From the NCBI RefSeq assembly GCF_005049045.1, contig NZ_SUPK01000005.1, forward strand, positions 124,001-188,000: a DNA stretch of 64,000 nt, given 5' to 3'. Under the pieces are notes generated by a model that was not told the DNA's origin, ran no database searches, and saw only the letters and a program-made list of their open reading frames with translations. The DNA is from Cohnella pontilimi (GTDB lineage: Bacteria; Bacillota; Bacilli; Paenibacillales; Paenibacillaceae). Shown piece by piece: positions 27,384 to 36,200 of the stretch; the first letter of the stretch is position 1, and each line of letters begins with the position of its first letter. Made by a program: the position numbers and the translations under genes.

Positions 27384-28646
27384 ATGCAGACCCAGCTGAG
27401 TATTGAGAATGTACCTCAAAAGCGTACGTCGCTCGGCGCTTCTTTTCGCCGGTTTTATACCGCGGTCGCGTTGACCGGTGCGGGGGACGGGATGACCACT
27501 GCCGCGCTTCCTTGGCTGGCCGCGGCATTATCGGGCAACGCTTTGCTCGTGTCCATGGTATCGGCGGCTTCGCGATTGCCTTGGCTGTTGTTCAGTCTGC
27601 CGTTCGGCGTCATGATCGACCGGTTTCCCCGGCACGTCTTAATGGCCGTTTCCAGTTTCGTGAGAGCTGTCATGATGGGGCTCATCACGTTATCCGTATA
27701 TTTTGGATTTGCTAATTTGCCGCTCTTGATTGTGCTTACGTTCCTGTTCGGGACGGCCAAAGTGATGTATGACAGCACGGCGCAGACCATGGTACCCATG
27801 TTGGTTGAACAAAAGGAACTGGAACGCGCCAACGGACTCGTATCCTCCGTACAGCTCGTGACGAGCGATATTTTGGGAGGCGCGCTCGCCGGTTTGCTGC
27901 TCACGGTGGGGATGCCGTATCCATTCCTCATCGATACGTTGACATCCGCGGCGTCAATTCCTATGCTTGCCGGGCTAAAGCGGGAGGAAACGGCGGTTGT
28001 CCGGGCACACCGGCTCAGTTTCCGTCACGATTTGATGCAAGGAGTCCGGTTTGTTTGGCACGATCCGCTGCTGAGGCCGCTGGCGTTGTTCCAGATCGGG
28101 ATGACCGGGGCATTTTCGGTCATAACGGCGATGCAAGTGTTTTTCATCAAAGAGATCTTGCATTTGAATTCTTTCGGTTTTGGGGTTCTCATATCAGTGG
28201 CCACTCTGGGCAGCATTGCGGGTGGTCAATTCGTATCCAGAGTGAAAGAAAAATTAGGTACGCGAAAAAGCATTCTGCTCGCCATCGGCGTGATGGCTGT
28301 CGGATACGGCTTGTGCGGCGTGAGCAGCCATTGGGCTGTTGTCGGTGCATTATATACGATTGGCGCCTTTTTTATCGTAGTATGGAATGTGATCAATGTA
28401 TCCTTCCGGCAGCGGATCGTACCTGAGGAATTATTGGGCCGGGTAAATGGCGTTTTTCGCTTTTTGTCTTGGGGCGTCGCATCGATCGGCGCGGTACTGG
28501 GCGGGGTGCTGATCACAGGCGGGGAGCCGTTGATCGGACGGGAATGGGCGCTTCGGTCACCGTACTTGCTGTTATTCGTGGTCTATGCGATCCTTTGGCT
28601 GATCGCCGTGCGGCTGTTCGACGAGGACAAACTGAAGCGAGCTTAA
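27384..28646 (+). CDS. MFS exporter (MFS_3 family)
   Basis: A 420-residue, 12-TM major facilitator. The A-motif variant FGVMIDRFPRHVLM lies between TM2 and TM3, and REETAVVRAHRLSFRHDLMQGVRFVWHD sits in the central cytoplasmic loop, typical of the enterobactin-exporter-like group. It starts 28 bp after the dioxygenase gene and ends at a strong terminator, so the two probably share a transcript. Substrate unknown. Confidence 0.88.
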   Translation: MQTQLSIENVPQKRTSLGASFRRFYTAVALTGAGDGMTTAALPWLAAALSGNALLVSMVSAASRLPWLLFSLPFGVMIDRFPRHVLMAVSSFVRAVMMGLITLSVYFGFANLPLLIVLTFLFGTAKVMYDSTAQTMVPMLVEQKELERANGLVSSVQLVTSDILGGALAGLLLTVGMPYPFLIDTLTSAASIPMLAGLKREETAVVRAHRLSFRHDLMQGVRFVWHDPLLRPLALFQIGMTGAFSVITAMQVFFIKEILHLNSFGFGVLISVATLGSIAGGQFVSRVKEKLGTRKSILLAIGVMAVGYGLCGVSSHWAVVGALYTIGAFFIVVWNVINVSFRQRIVPEELLGRVNGVFRFLSWGVASIGAVLGGVLITGGEPLIGREWALRSPYLLLFVVYAILWLIAVRLFDEDKLKRA

Positions 28647-28652
28647 CGAAAT

Positions 28653-28690
28653 AACGGCTTCGCGCTCATATAGGCGCGAAGCCGTTTTCG
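28653..28690. terminator. Bidirectional terminator between MFS exporter and catalase genes
   Basis: AACGGCTTCGCGC / GCGCGAAGCCGTT stem of 13 bp with an 8-base loop between convergent genes. Confidence 0.85.
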
Positions 28691-28696
28691 ATAATA

Positions 28697-30154
28697 TCAG
28701 GCGAACTGCTGTACATATGGGGCGATGTCGATCTTGAGACTGTCGGCGAGCTGCTGGCCGAGCGTCGCGTCGGCACGGTAGAAGTTGCAGATGGCGAGCA
28801 GCTTGGTGCGTTCGGACACGGCCGACAGATCGGCGGTCAAGTTGTAGATCACCGCAGCCTTCTCTTTGTCGGAGTAGCGGTTCCACACTTGGCCGGCTTG
28901 CCCGAAATCGTTCGTTTTCTCGATTTTTTGGCGCGCCGCCAAGCCGCTGACCGGCGTTCCGGTTTCGCGGTAAGCCGGGTCTTCTTTCGGCGCATCGGTG
29001 TGGCGGTTCGGCTCGTAGTTGATATGGGCGTTCTGCTGCTTCACCGGCATAGCCCCGTCGCGCTGATTGTTGTTCACCTGTGCGAACGGGCAGTTAATGG
29101 GCAGCTGCAAGTAGTTGGTGCCGATCCGGTAACGCTGCGTATCGGAATAGGAGAACAGACGGCCTTGCAGCAATTTATCCTCGGACGGCTCGATACCGGG
29201 AACGAGCACGCCGGGGTTGAAGCCGACGGACTCGGTTTCCGAGAACACATTTTCCGGATTCCGGTTTAACGTCATCGTGCCCACGAGCTGCATCGGGATG
29301 ACGTCTTGGAACCAGTCTTTCGTGGGGTCCAGCGGATCGAAATCGAAATTGTCCATGTCGGCGGGATCGAGAATTTGCACGTACAAGTCCCACTCCGGGA
29401 AGTCGCCGTTCTCGATCGCTTCGTAAAGGTCACGACTCGCGTGGTTGAAATCCGTCGCCTGAATGACGGACGCCTCTTGCGCGGACAAGTTGCGGATGCC
29501 TTGCTTCGGAACCCAGCGCAGCTTGACATAAACCGTGTTGCCAAAGGCGTTGATCCACTTAAAGGCGTGGACGCTGGAGCCTCTCATTTGGCGGTAGTTG
29601 GCCGGAATGCCTTCGTCCGAGAATAGGTGCACCAGCATGTTCGTCGATTCGGGCGTGAGCGACATGAAGTCCCAATACCGGTCGGGATGCTGGATATTGG
29701 TGCGTGGATCCGGTTTCAGGGCATGCACCATGTCGGGGAATTTCATGGAGTCGCGGATGAAGAAGACCGGAAGGTTGTTGCCGACGAAATCATAGTTTCC
29801 TTCCGTCGTGTAGAATTTGATGGCGAATCCGCGCGGGTCGCGCAGCGTCTCCGGAGAATGCTGGCCGTGAATGACGGTGGAAAATCGGACGAACACCGGC
29901 GTTTCGGTTCCTTCATCTTGCAGGAATGCGGCTTTTGTATATCGCTTCATGCTGTTCGTGAGGCGGAAAACTCCGTGAGCTCCGGCGCCGCGGGCATGTA
30001 CGACGCGCTCCGGAACCCGTTCACGGTCGAAGTGGGCGAGTTTCTCCAGCAGCTGGTAGTCCTCCAGCAGGGTCGGCCCGCGTGTGCCGGCCGTTTTGGA
30101 GTTTTGATTATCTCCGATCGGCACGCCTTGGTTGGTGGTCAATCGATTGCTCAT
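28697..30154 (-). CDS. katA: Monofunctional haem catalase
   Basis: A 485-residue clade 3-size catalase that dismutates H2O2. Active-site His in RVVHARGAGAHGVF, Asn in NNLPVFFIRD, and haem-ligand Tyr in RLFSYSDTQRYRIG are all present. The stretch HGQHSPETLRDPRGFAIKFY matches the catalase signature with Q for the usual G. A PerR-like operator and a SigA-type promoter lie upstream. It is a single gene. Confidence 0.96.
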   Translation of the reverse strand: MSNRLTTNQGVPIGDNQNSKTAGTRGPTLLEDYQLLEKLAHFDRERVPERVVHARGAGAHGVFRLTNSMKRYTKAAFLQDEGTETPVFVRFSTVIHGQHSPETLRDPRGFAIKFYTTEGNYDFVGNNLPVFFIRDSMKFPDMVHALKPDPRTNIQHPDRYWDFMSLTPESTNMLVHLFSDEGIPANYRQMRGSSVHAFKWINAFGNTVYVKLRWVPKQGIRNLSAQEASVIQATDFNHASRDLYEAIENGDFPEWDLYVQILDPADMDNFDFDPLDPTKDWFQDVIPMQLVGTMTLNRNPENVFSETESVGFNPGVLVPGIEPSEDKLLQGRLFSYSDTQRYRIGTNYLQLPINCPFAQVNNNQRDGAMPVKQQNAHINYEPNRHTDAPKEDPAYRETGTPVSGLAARQKIEKTNDFGQAGQVWNRYSDKEKAAVIYNLTADLSAVSERTKLLAICNFYRADATLGQQLADSLKIDIAPYVQQFA

Positions 30155-30192
30155 TCCCCGTGTTCCCCTCTCGATATGAAATGGTAATTTTG

Positions 30193-30276
30193 TTGAGAAT
30201 CAATATCAATGATGCTATGTAATTAACTCTAATAGGCATCTAGTTTATAGTCAATATTTTTTTATAATCATTCTAA
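30193..30276 (-). promoter_or_regulatory. katA promoter with PerR-like box
   Basis: On the minus strand TTGACT (30249-30254) and TAGAGT (30226-30231) are 17 bp apart. Upstream, TTATAATCATTCTAA (30262-30276) matches the PerR consensus TTATAATnATTATAA with one mismatch. A second interrupted palindrome TTGAGAATCAATATCAA (30193-30209), Fur-like, lies in the leader. The rest of the 30155-30507 gap is AT-rich and holds only the ArsR-type promoter listed separately. Confidence 0.75.
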
Positions 30277-30400
30277 TTAGTTAACGGGGTTAAGGATGTC
30301 CGTACCTCCTCTTCTGCATGTTTACGCGGGTTTTCTGGTAATAATAACAATCATTTTACGGATCCGAATGCAGCTTGAGCTTGCCTTGTTTGCCGTAATG

Positions 30401-30453
30401 TTGACATGAAACCTAAAGGTTTCGTATAATCTAATATGTAACCAAAAGGTTTC
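30401..30453 (+). promoter_or_regulatory. SigA promoter with two GAAACC-N4-GGTTTC operators
   Basis: TTGACA (30401-30406) and TATAAT (30425-30430) are 18 bp apart. The palindrome GAAACC-TAAA-GGTTTC (30408-30423) fills the spacer, and a near copy GTAACC-AAAA-GGTTTC (30438-30453) lies just after the -10, 30 bp centre to centre, about three helical turns. These are probably sites for the ArsR repressor encoded at 30937. Confidence 0.85.
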
Positions 30454-30507
30454 ATAATCATAATTTGCCGAGGATCGTTCATCCTAACGCACAATGGAGG
30501 TAAGATG

Positions 30508-30936
30508 ATGGAAAATCAAACGAATCAAGCACTCCCGGATATCCGCCAATCGCAGGTGCTGAACGCGCCGATCCAGAAAGTATGGGAGGCCGTATCCAGC
30601 GCCGAAGCGATCGGCGCCTGGTTTATGCCGAGTGACTTTCAGCCGGTTGTCGGGCATGAGTTTCATTTGGAGGCCGGTCCGTTCGGCCGTTCGCCTTGCA
30701 AGGTGACGGAAATTGATCCGCCGCACCGCGTCTCGTTCCGGTGGGCGAAAGATTGGACGCTCACGTTCGAACTGAAGGAGCTGGAACCCGGCAAAACGGA
30801 ATTCACCCTCATCCATGGCGGATGGGATGCCGGCAAGGTGACCGAATTCGGACAGCCTCATACGGATGTACGCGAGATCATGGCGGGCGGATGGGCCGGC
30901 ATTGGACAAAAACTCGCCAAAATCGTGGAGGGCTGA
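30508..30936 (+). CDS. SRPBCC/AHSA1-domain protein
   Basis: A 142-residue START-like fold protein (Aha1 C-terminal/CalC type): QVLNAPIQKVWEAVSSAEAIGAWFMPSDFQPVVGHEFHLEA, then PHRVSFRWAKDW and the C-terminal GGWAGIGQKLAKIVEG. Family members bind a hydrophobic ligand in a helix-grip cavity; the ligand is unknown. I prefer the second of two adjacent ATGs because it lies seven bases after GGAGG. Its stop TGA is immediately followed by the ArsR gene's ATG. Confidence 0.88.
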   Translation: MENQTNQALPDIRQSQVLNAPIQKVWEAVSSAEAIGAWFMPSDFQPVVGHEFHLEAGPFGRSPCKVTEIDPPHRVSFRWAKDWTLTFELKELEPGKTEFTLIHGGWDAGKVTEFGQPHTDVREIMAGGWAGIGQKLAKIVEG

Positions 30937-31269
30937 ATGGCGGCGCCTGCGCAGAAACACGACGTTTTTCAAGCGATCGCGGATCCTACGCGGCGCAAGC
31001 TGCTCCAGCTGCTGGATCAGGGAGAAATGCCGGTCACTGCGATCAGCGGGCATTTTCCGATGAGCCGCACAGCGGTGTCCAAGCATCTTCGCATTTTGGC
31101 GGATGCGGGACTGGTCAAGGAACGCAAAGTCGGCCGGGAGACACGATACCGGATGGACCCGGACCCGCTGCTCGAACTGAAGCGTTGGCTCTCTTATTAC
31201 GAGCGGTACTGGGAAAACAAAATGGCCGCACTCAAGCGTTACGTGGAGTCTCAGGATTCCGGCAAATAA
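30937..31269 (+). CDS. ArsR/SdpR-family repressor
   Basis: A 110-residue winged-helix repressor (VFQAIADPTRRKLLQLLDQG, SGHFPMSRTAVSKHLRILADAGLVKERKVGRETRY). It has no Cys, so a metal-thiolate sensor is excluded; it resembles the SdpR-like group that is routinely paired with AHSA1 proteins. It shares an operon with the SRPBCC gene with no gap. The duplicated GAAACC-N4-GGTTTC operators in the operon promoter are the obvious target, giving negative autoregulation. Confidence 0.9.
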   Translation: MAAPAQKHDVFQAIADPTRRKLLQLLDQGEMPVTAISGHFPMSRTAVSKHLRILADAGLVKERKVGRETRYRMDPDPLLELKRWLSYYERYWENKMAALKRYVESQDSGK

Positions 31270-31279
31270 GCTCCAAGAG

Positions 31280-31324
31280 CAAGAACGCCTTTCCGTTTCC
31301 GGAAGGCGTTCTTGTTTTTTTCAG
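31280..31324 (+). terminator. Rho-independent terminator after the ArsR gene
   Basis: AAGAACGCCTTCC-type stem (AAGAACGCCTTTCC / GGAAGGCGTTCTT) followed by GTTTTTTTT. Confidence 0.9.
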
Positions 31325-31330
31325 AAGCCT

Positions 31331-31359
31331 TGTAACGAAAGTTGAACTTTCTACGTCTA
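31331..31359 (+). promoter_or_regulatory. Candidate ECF-sigma autoregulatory promoter
   Basis: TGTAAC (31331-31336) and CGTCTA (31354-31359) are 17 bp apart, 39 bp upstream of the sigma-factor gene. The AAC and CGTC elements are what extracytoplasmic-function sigma factors of Bacillales usually recognise, and such factors normally transcribe their own operon. Confidence 0.7.
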
Positions 31360-31397
31360 GGATGATCAGAGCCGGCTCTGCAACGGAGGACGAAAAG

Positions 31398-31898
31398 ATG
31401 GACTGGGAACAAGTGTGGAAAAACCACGCGCAGGAATTATATCGATATATTTACTATAAAGTCGGCGGGCGCCAAGAGGCGGAGGATCTGACGCAGGAGA
31501 CGTTCATTCGCCTGATCCGCAGCGGCAATAAATATGAAGACGTACCGGTCGTCGCGCTGCTGAAACGAACGGCCGCCCGCCTCATTATCGACAAGTGGCG
31601 AAGCGACAAAAGCCGCGGAATGCCGTTGTCGTCGGATGAGCTGGTGCTTGGAGACCATGGGGTGGGGAATCCGGAGAAACACTTCATCCAAGACGAACAG
31701 ATTCGCGAGGCGCTGGACGTCTTGACGGAGGATCAACGGCAAATCGTGCAGCTTCGGCTGATTCAAGGCTTTTCGGTGAAAGAAACGGCGGAGCTCACGG
31801 GCAGGACGGAAACATCGGTCCGAACGCTGCAGTTCCGTGCCATTCGGAACATCCAACAAGCGCTCGGTGTGACGGCCGGGCTGGGGGGCGAAAATTGA
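31398..31898 (+). CDS. ECF-family RNA polymerase sigma factor
   Basis: A 166-residue sigma-70 factor. Region 2 (about 5-70: WKNHAQELYRYIYYKVGGRQEAEDLTQETFIRLIRSG) melts and recognises the -10; region 4 (about 105-155: LDVLTEDQRQIVQLRLIQGFSVKETAELTGRTETSVRTLQFRAIRNI) recognises the -35. ATG 31398 with GGAGG 9 bases upstream is the real start; a much longer open frame runs back through the ArsR gene and is not coding. Its stop overlaps the anti-sigma start (TGATG). Confidence 0.95.
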   Translation: MDWEQVWKNHAQELYRYIYYKVGGRQEAEDLTQETFIRLIRSGNKYEDVPVVALLKRTAARLIIDKWRSDKSRGMPLSSDELVLGDHGVGNPEKHFIQDEQIREALDVLTEDQRQIVQLRLIQGFSVKETAELTGRTETSVRTLQFRAIRNIQQALGVTAGLGGEN

Positions 31899-33214
31899 TG
31901 AACGATAATCTGGAAATGCGGTTTTCCGAGATGCTCGATAAGGATGAAGCGTCGACGGTTAAATGGGACCCCGAGCTGGCCGAAATGGGCGAGATCGCGG
32001 CCCGCATCCGGGAAGAGCGGGTGTACGAGCCGCCGTCCCCGGATTTTGCGGAGCGGGGTTGGCAGCAAGTCGTGCAGCAAACACAAAAGGCAGCCGCTGT
32101 TGTACCGGCGGCGAAGGCGTCGCGTCCGCCGAGGAAACGGGCGAGCTGGGTGGCCGCAGCAGCTTCCATTCTCGTAGTGGCCGTGGTGTTGGCCACGCAG
32201 CCATGGAGCCAGCCGGAGGTGGGCGCCGCGGCGATCCGGGTAACCGGAAGCGGGCAGGTGGCCGACTTGGGTGTGAAGGGAGTGGTTTTTCCTCGCTACG
32301 CCGGACATTTGGACACGATCAGCTATACAAAGGATGACCAAGTCATACTTTGGGACCGGTCGGGTGCCGCGGAGCAGAAATTGCCTTTGAACTTCATGTA
32401 CATGAGAGACGCGGCTTGGTCACCCGATGGCCAACGCGTGGCGTTCGTGGGTTACAAGTCCGCAAAGCCGGGTCCTTCGGCGCCTGCGCTCTGGATCGCC
32501 GGCCGGGACGGCAGCGATCCGGTGCAAATCGCGAAACCGGCCGATCCCGACACCTATTTTGAAAGCCCGGCCTGGTCGCCGGACGGTTCCAAGCTCGCAT
32601 TTACGTCCACCCGCGCAACATTGTCGGACCAGACCGGCGTGACGTATGAGCATACCGTCATGACGGTGAACACGGACGGATCAAACTTGTTCACGGTGGA
32701 GAAAGGGAAGGAGCCCGCCTGGTCAAAAGATGGGAAGCAATTGGCCTACACGGTGGAGAAGGAAGCGGGGGTTCCCGAGATTTGGACAGCGGACATAAAC
32801 GGTGCTAACGCACGTAAACTGGTTTCCGGGCAAAGCCCGGCCTGGTCGCCCACAAGCCCGTTCCTCGCGTTTACCAAAACGCATACCGAGCATCGAACGC
32901 TGCGCAGCGACGAGCAAGGCCGCGAAACGTTCAGCGCGGATGTCACGTACTACGAGCTTTGGGCCGTCAACACGGAAAGCGGAACCGAATCCCGGCTGAC
33001 GGAGAGCGCTTTTCCCCAAGCGTTGACGGACAGCTTGCTTGCCGAATCGGACCGCCGCGGCGAGAAAACGGCGACCTATGCGGTAACCGGCATGCCCGCC
33101 GACGAACAGCCGGCCTGGTCGCCGGATGGAACCCGGATTCTGTTTACACGTAGTATCTCGGAGGAGAAAGGCCCTCATTTTACGCTGCAAGAACTGTTTA
33201 TCGAATACAAGTAG
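31898..33214 (+). CDS. Membrane anti-sigma factor with TolB-like propeller
   Basis: A 438-residue protein. Residues 1-80 are a cytoplasmic helical segment expected to bind the sigma factor; a basic stretch (RPPRKR) and one TM helix (about 85-102) follow; residues 110-438 lie outside. The outside part carries five PD40/TolB-like repeats (AAWSPDGQRVAF, PAWSPDGSKLAF, PAWSKDGKQLAY, PAWSPTSPFLAF, PAWSPDGTRILF), predicting a beta-propeller sensor. The zinc motif HxxxCxxC of many anti-sigma factors is absent. Start overlaps the sigma stop. The role as an anti-sigma factor is inferred from position and topology. Confidence 0.82.
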   Translation: MNDNLEMRFSEMLDKDEASTVKWDPELAEMGEIAARIREERVYEPPSPDFAERGWQQVVQQTQKAAAVVPAAKASRPPRKRASWVAAAASILVVAVVLATQPWSQPEVGAAAIRVTGSGQVADLGVKGVVFPRYAGHLDTISYTKDDQVILWDRSGAAEQKLPLNFMYMRDAAWSPDGQRVAFVGYKSAKPGPSAPALWIAGRDGSDPVQIAKPADPDTYFESPAWSPDGSKLAFTSTRATLSDQTGVTYEHTVMTVNTDGSNLFTVEKGKEPAWSKDGKQLAYTVEKEAGVPEIWTADINGANARKLVSGQSPAWSPTSPFLAFTKTHTEHRTLRSDEQGRETFSADVTYYELWAVNTESGTESRLTESAFPQALTDSLLAESDRRGEKTATYAVTGMPADEQPAWSPDGTRILFTRSISEEKGPHFTLQELFIEYK

Positions 33215-33227
33215 GAGCTGAAACCCG

Positions 33228-33764
33228 ATGAAAAGTAGATTTGCCCTGTTGTTGGTCTGTACCCTGCTCGTGACGATCGCCGCATGCAGCACCGCGGCTT
33301 CCAATAAGGAGAACGCCGCGCCGTCGGCGTCAGCGTCATCCCCGGCTGCAACGTCTTCCCCGTCCGCCGAGACGAAGGAAACGCCTAACCCAGTTAACGC
33401 CAGGTACCTGTCCGTCAACTTGCCGGCAGATTGGACGTCACTGAACGGGGAGGAGTCGTTCGGCTTCCAGCGCGACGGCGTGCCCATCGGCGGGCTGGAC
33501 GGACTGGGCTACAGCGATACGATCGACGGGCTGCTGCCGAACGGAGCCAATGTCGATTCGAAAGAAGAGCTGACAGGTCTGCCGGTCAAGACGGTGATGG
33601 CCAAGCTCAGCATGGACGACGGCGGCAGCGCGGGCAAACGGCAGGAATACCATTTCTACTTTTTCCTGCAAGAGAAGAACGTGGTGTACGATCTGCGTTT
33701 CGACGCCGGCTTGGTGAAAGAGAGCGATTCGCGGGCAATCGCGATGTCAGTCACGGTAAAGTAA
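33228..33764 (+). CDS. Lipoprotein of the sigma-factor operon
   Basis: A 178-residue lipoprotein. Signal peptide with lipobox TIAAC (Cys at about 20), then a Ser/Ala/Pro/Thr-rich linker (about 21-55), then a compact domain (RYLSVNLPADWTSLNGEESFGFQRDG...). I do not recognise the domain. It starts 13 bp after the anti-sigma gene, so it is probably the third member of the same signalling operon, perhaps a ligand or partner for the propeller. Confidence 0.8.
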   Translation: MKSRFALLLVCTLLVTIAACSTAASNKENAAPSASASSPAATSSPSAETKETPNPVNARYLSVNLPADWTSLNGEESFGFQRDGVPIGGLDGLGYSDTIDGLLPNGANVDSKEELTGLPVKTVMAKLSMDDGGSAGKRQEYHFYFFLQEKNVVYDLRFDAGLVKESDSRAIAMSVTVK

Positions 33765-33795
33765 CTGTGATCTAGCTTGGGGACGGATTGGGGAC

Positions 33796-33833
33796 GAAAA
33801 AGACGCCGGGTGAACACCGAGCGTCTTTTTCAT
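33796..33833. terminator. Bidirectional terminator
   Basis: GAAAAAGACGC / GCGTCTTTTTC hairpin between the convergent lipoprotein and MFS genes, with T-runs in both directions. Confidence 0.85.
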
Positions 33834-33884
33834 GCTGGCGAAATTTTGACACGGAATGACTTGCGGAAAGCGGCCGAAGAGTGG

Positions 33885-35423
33885 TTATTTTAAACCTTTC
33901 CCACCGGTGTTCGGTGTCGGCGCACGATTCAGGAAAAACGAGAAAAACAGCCCGGCGACGGTTATCCACGTAGCCACGACGAAGGAGTCGTTGATGCCCG
34001 CGATCGCGGATTCTTTGGACGCGAAACCTGAGAGCATGCTTAGAGCATAAGCTCCGGCCGCTTCAGGAGGCAGTCCCGTCGAAGAAGCCAATCCGGCTTG
34101 CAGCCCCGCAACATTTTCTGCCGCGACCGGGTTGTTCGTCGTCAACGTGTTGGCGAATGCCGCCAAGTGCTCGGTCGTTCGCGTGGACATGACCGTCACG
34201 AGCAGCGCGGTGCCGAACGAGGCGGCTACTTGGCGCATCGTATTGGCTGCCGCGGTTCCGTGAGCTTTGAGCGAAGGCGGAAGTCTGTTCAATCCGGCGG
34301 TCATGACCGTCATCATGATGAAGGAAATGCCTAAGTTTCGCAGCGCATACAGCAGCAGCAAATGATTGAATGAGGTCTCGGCCGTCAATTTCGTAAACTG
34401 GTAGGTGGTGATCGCGGTGATGGCCAGGCCGATGACCGCCAATGGACGCACACCGAAGCGGTCGAACAGGATGCCGGAAACCGGAGACATGACCCCCATG
34501 AGCAACGCGCCGGGCAGGATCAGCAGTCCGGATTCCAGTGCGGTGTAACCTCGAATATTTTGCACGAAGATCGGAAGCAGCAGCATCGCACCGAACATGG
34601 CCATGTTCACCACGACGCTCACGACGGTGGTCATGGTGAACGTATAGTATTTGAATACTTCTAAATTGAGCAGCGGCCGTGCCACGGTTAATTCCCGGTA
34701 AATGAAAAACAGGATAAACACGACTCCCGCAATGACGGATGTGTCGACGACCGCATCCCCCCATCCCCGGCTTCCCGCCTCGCTGAGCCCGTACAGCAAA
34801 GCTCCGAATCCGATCGTGGAATATATCGCACCTTGTACATCCAGCTTTGGATAGGTGAGTTTCAGCACGTTAGGCAAATACCGAAAAGTCAGCAAAACCT
34901 CCAGCACCCCGAGCGGGACCATGATGTAAAACAAAACCCGCCACGAGAAAGTTTCGAGCATGTAACCGGCAAAAGTAGGACCGATCGCCGGAGCAAACAT
35001 CATCGCGATGCCCATCATGCCCATCGCCCGGCCCATTTTCTCCGGCGGGAAAATCCTCAGGAAGATATTCGTCACGAGCGGCATCATGACGCCGGCACCG
35101 ATCGCTTGTATGATGCGCCCGACCAGCACAAGCGCGAAGTTCGGGCCGATCCCGCAAATGAGCGATCCGATCGTAAACAACATCATGGCCATGGCAAACA
35201 GTGTCCGTGTGGGGACCGATTCCATCAGGAACGCGCTGATCGGAATCATCACCGCGTTGGCCAGCATGAAGCCGGTGGACATCCACTGGATGGTCGTCGT
35301 GGACACGTTCAAATCCGTCATCATATGGGGGATGGCGACGTTGACCATCGTCTGGTTCAAGATCGCGACGAACATCCCGCAAATGAGCACGGTCACGATT
35401 GCGGTCGTATTCCGCTGCTCCAT
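33885..35423 (-). CDS. DHA2-family MFS multidrug transporter (EmrB/QacA type)
   Basis: A 512-residue, 14-TM drug:H+ antiporter. TM1 reads VTVLICGMFVAILNQTMVNVAIPHM, the motif TxxxVxxAIPxM of the DHA2 group, and the C-motif region appears as MMFAPAIGPTFAGYM. It lies 15 bp after an HlyD/EmrA-type adaptor gene. In a monoderm the pair is expected to export drugs or fatty acids across the single membrane. No dedicated regulator is adjacent. Confidence 0.92.
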   Translation of the reverse strand: MEQRNTTAIVTVLICGMFVAILNQTMVNVAIPHMMTDLNVSTTTIQWMSTGFMLANAVMIPISAFLMESVPTRTLFAMAMMLFTIGSLICGIGPNFALVLVGRIIQAIGAGVMMPLVTNIFLRIFPPEKMGRAMGMMGIAMMFAPAIGPTFAGYMLETFSWRVLFYIMVPLGVLEVLLTFRYLPNVLKLTYPKLDVQGAIYSTIGFGALLYGLSEAGSRGWGDAVVDTSVIAGVVFILFFIYRELTVARPLLNLEVFKYYTFTMTTVVSVVVNMAMFGAMLLLPIFVQNIRGYTALESGLLILPGALLMGVMSPVSGILFDRFGVRPLAVIGLAITAITTYQFTKLTAETSFNHLLLLYALRNLGISFIMMTVMTAGLNRLPPSLKAHGTAAANTMRQVAASFGTALLVTVMSTRTTEHLAAFANTLTTNNPVAAENVAGLQAGLASSTGLPPEAAGAYALSMLSGFASKESAIAGINDSFVVATWITVAGLFFSFFLNRAPTPNTGGKGLK

Positions 35424-35438
35424 GCCGCATCCACCTCT

Positions 35439-36077
35439 TTATTTGTGAATTCGAACGCTGACGCTCATGCCGGGCAGCAAGCCGAGTCCGCGGTAGCTGT
35501 CCACGCTGATATTCACCGGAATCACCTGGGTGACTCGGGTGTAGTTCGTTGTGGTGTTGGAAACGGGCAGAAGAGAGAACGTTCCCGCGGTGGCGAGCCC
35601 AATTTGGGACACTTTTCCTGTCAACGTATTGCCGGGAAACGCATCGACATCCAGATCGACTGCTTGGCCGACCTTGATGTCCCGAATATCCGTTTCCGCA
35701 ATATTTGCGGTGATCCACAGGTTGTTCAGGTCGTACATCCTCGCAAGCGGGGTGCCGGGCGCGACGACGGAATTGACAACCGCGCTCTGCTGTACGATGG
35801 TGCCGGCCGCCGGAGCGCTCAAGGAGACGGAGCCCGTTGCTGCCCGGATATACCCAAGCGTTTGACCCGACGAGTAAGTTTGTCCGACTTGTCCTTTCCA
35901 CTGGGTGAGCATGCCTGCCGCCGGAGCGGCGATCGGTACCGCTTGGCCCTCTACCCTGGCGTTATCGGTCGAAATGTAGTTAACGGACTGGACGTAGTAA
36001 TAAACGGCGGCGCCTCCGCCTGCGACCAGCAGCAAAATGACGATCACGTTGATCAGCACGATCCGTGAGCTCTTCAT
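35439..36077 (-). CDS. HlyD/EmrA-type membrane-fusion subunit
   Basis: A 212-residue adaptor. One N-terminal TM helix ([23 protein letters not shown]), then [23 protein letters not shown] and [30 protein letters not shown] (the two half-lipoyl motifs), then a beta-barrel domain. The long coiled-coil hairpin seen in Gram-negative EmrA is missing, as expected without an outer membrane. The start MKSSRIV at 36077 has AAAGG upstream; a longer frame is rejected for lack of a signal. Confidence 0.9.
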   Translation of the reverse strand: MKSSRIVLINVIVILLLVAGGGAAVYYYVQSVNYISTDNARVEGQAVPIAAPAAGMLTQWKGQVGQTYSSGQTLGYIRAATGSVSLSAPAAGTIVQQSAVVNSVVAPGTPLARMYDLNNLWITANIAETDIRDIKVGQAVDLDVDAFPGNTLTGKVSQIGLATAGTFSLLPVSNTTTNYTRVTQVIPVNISVDSYRGLGLLPGMSVSVRIHK

Positions 36078-36200
36078 GTACGATTCCTTTCCGGGCAAGC
36101 CATTTGTTGGTGGATGTTCTTTATCATGCGAGGAAGACGGGATGGAATATTCTGCGGGGATGGAGGGAGAGTAAAAAAATCCATTCACCGGAGGTTATCC

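Noticed and set aside
30741-31397. Long N-terminal extension of the sigma factor
   Set aside because: It runs through the SRPBCC and ArsR genes and a terminator in another frame; a proper ribosome site precedes ATG 31398.
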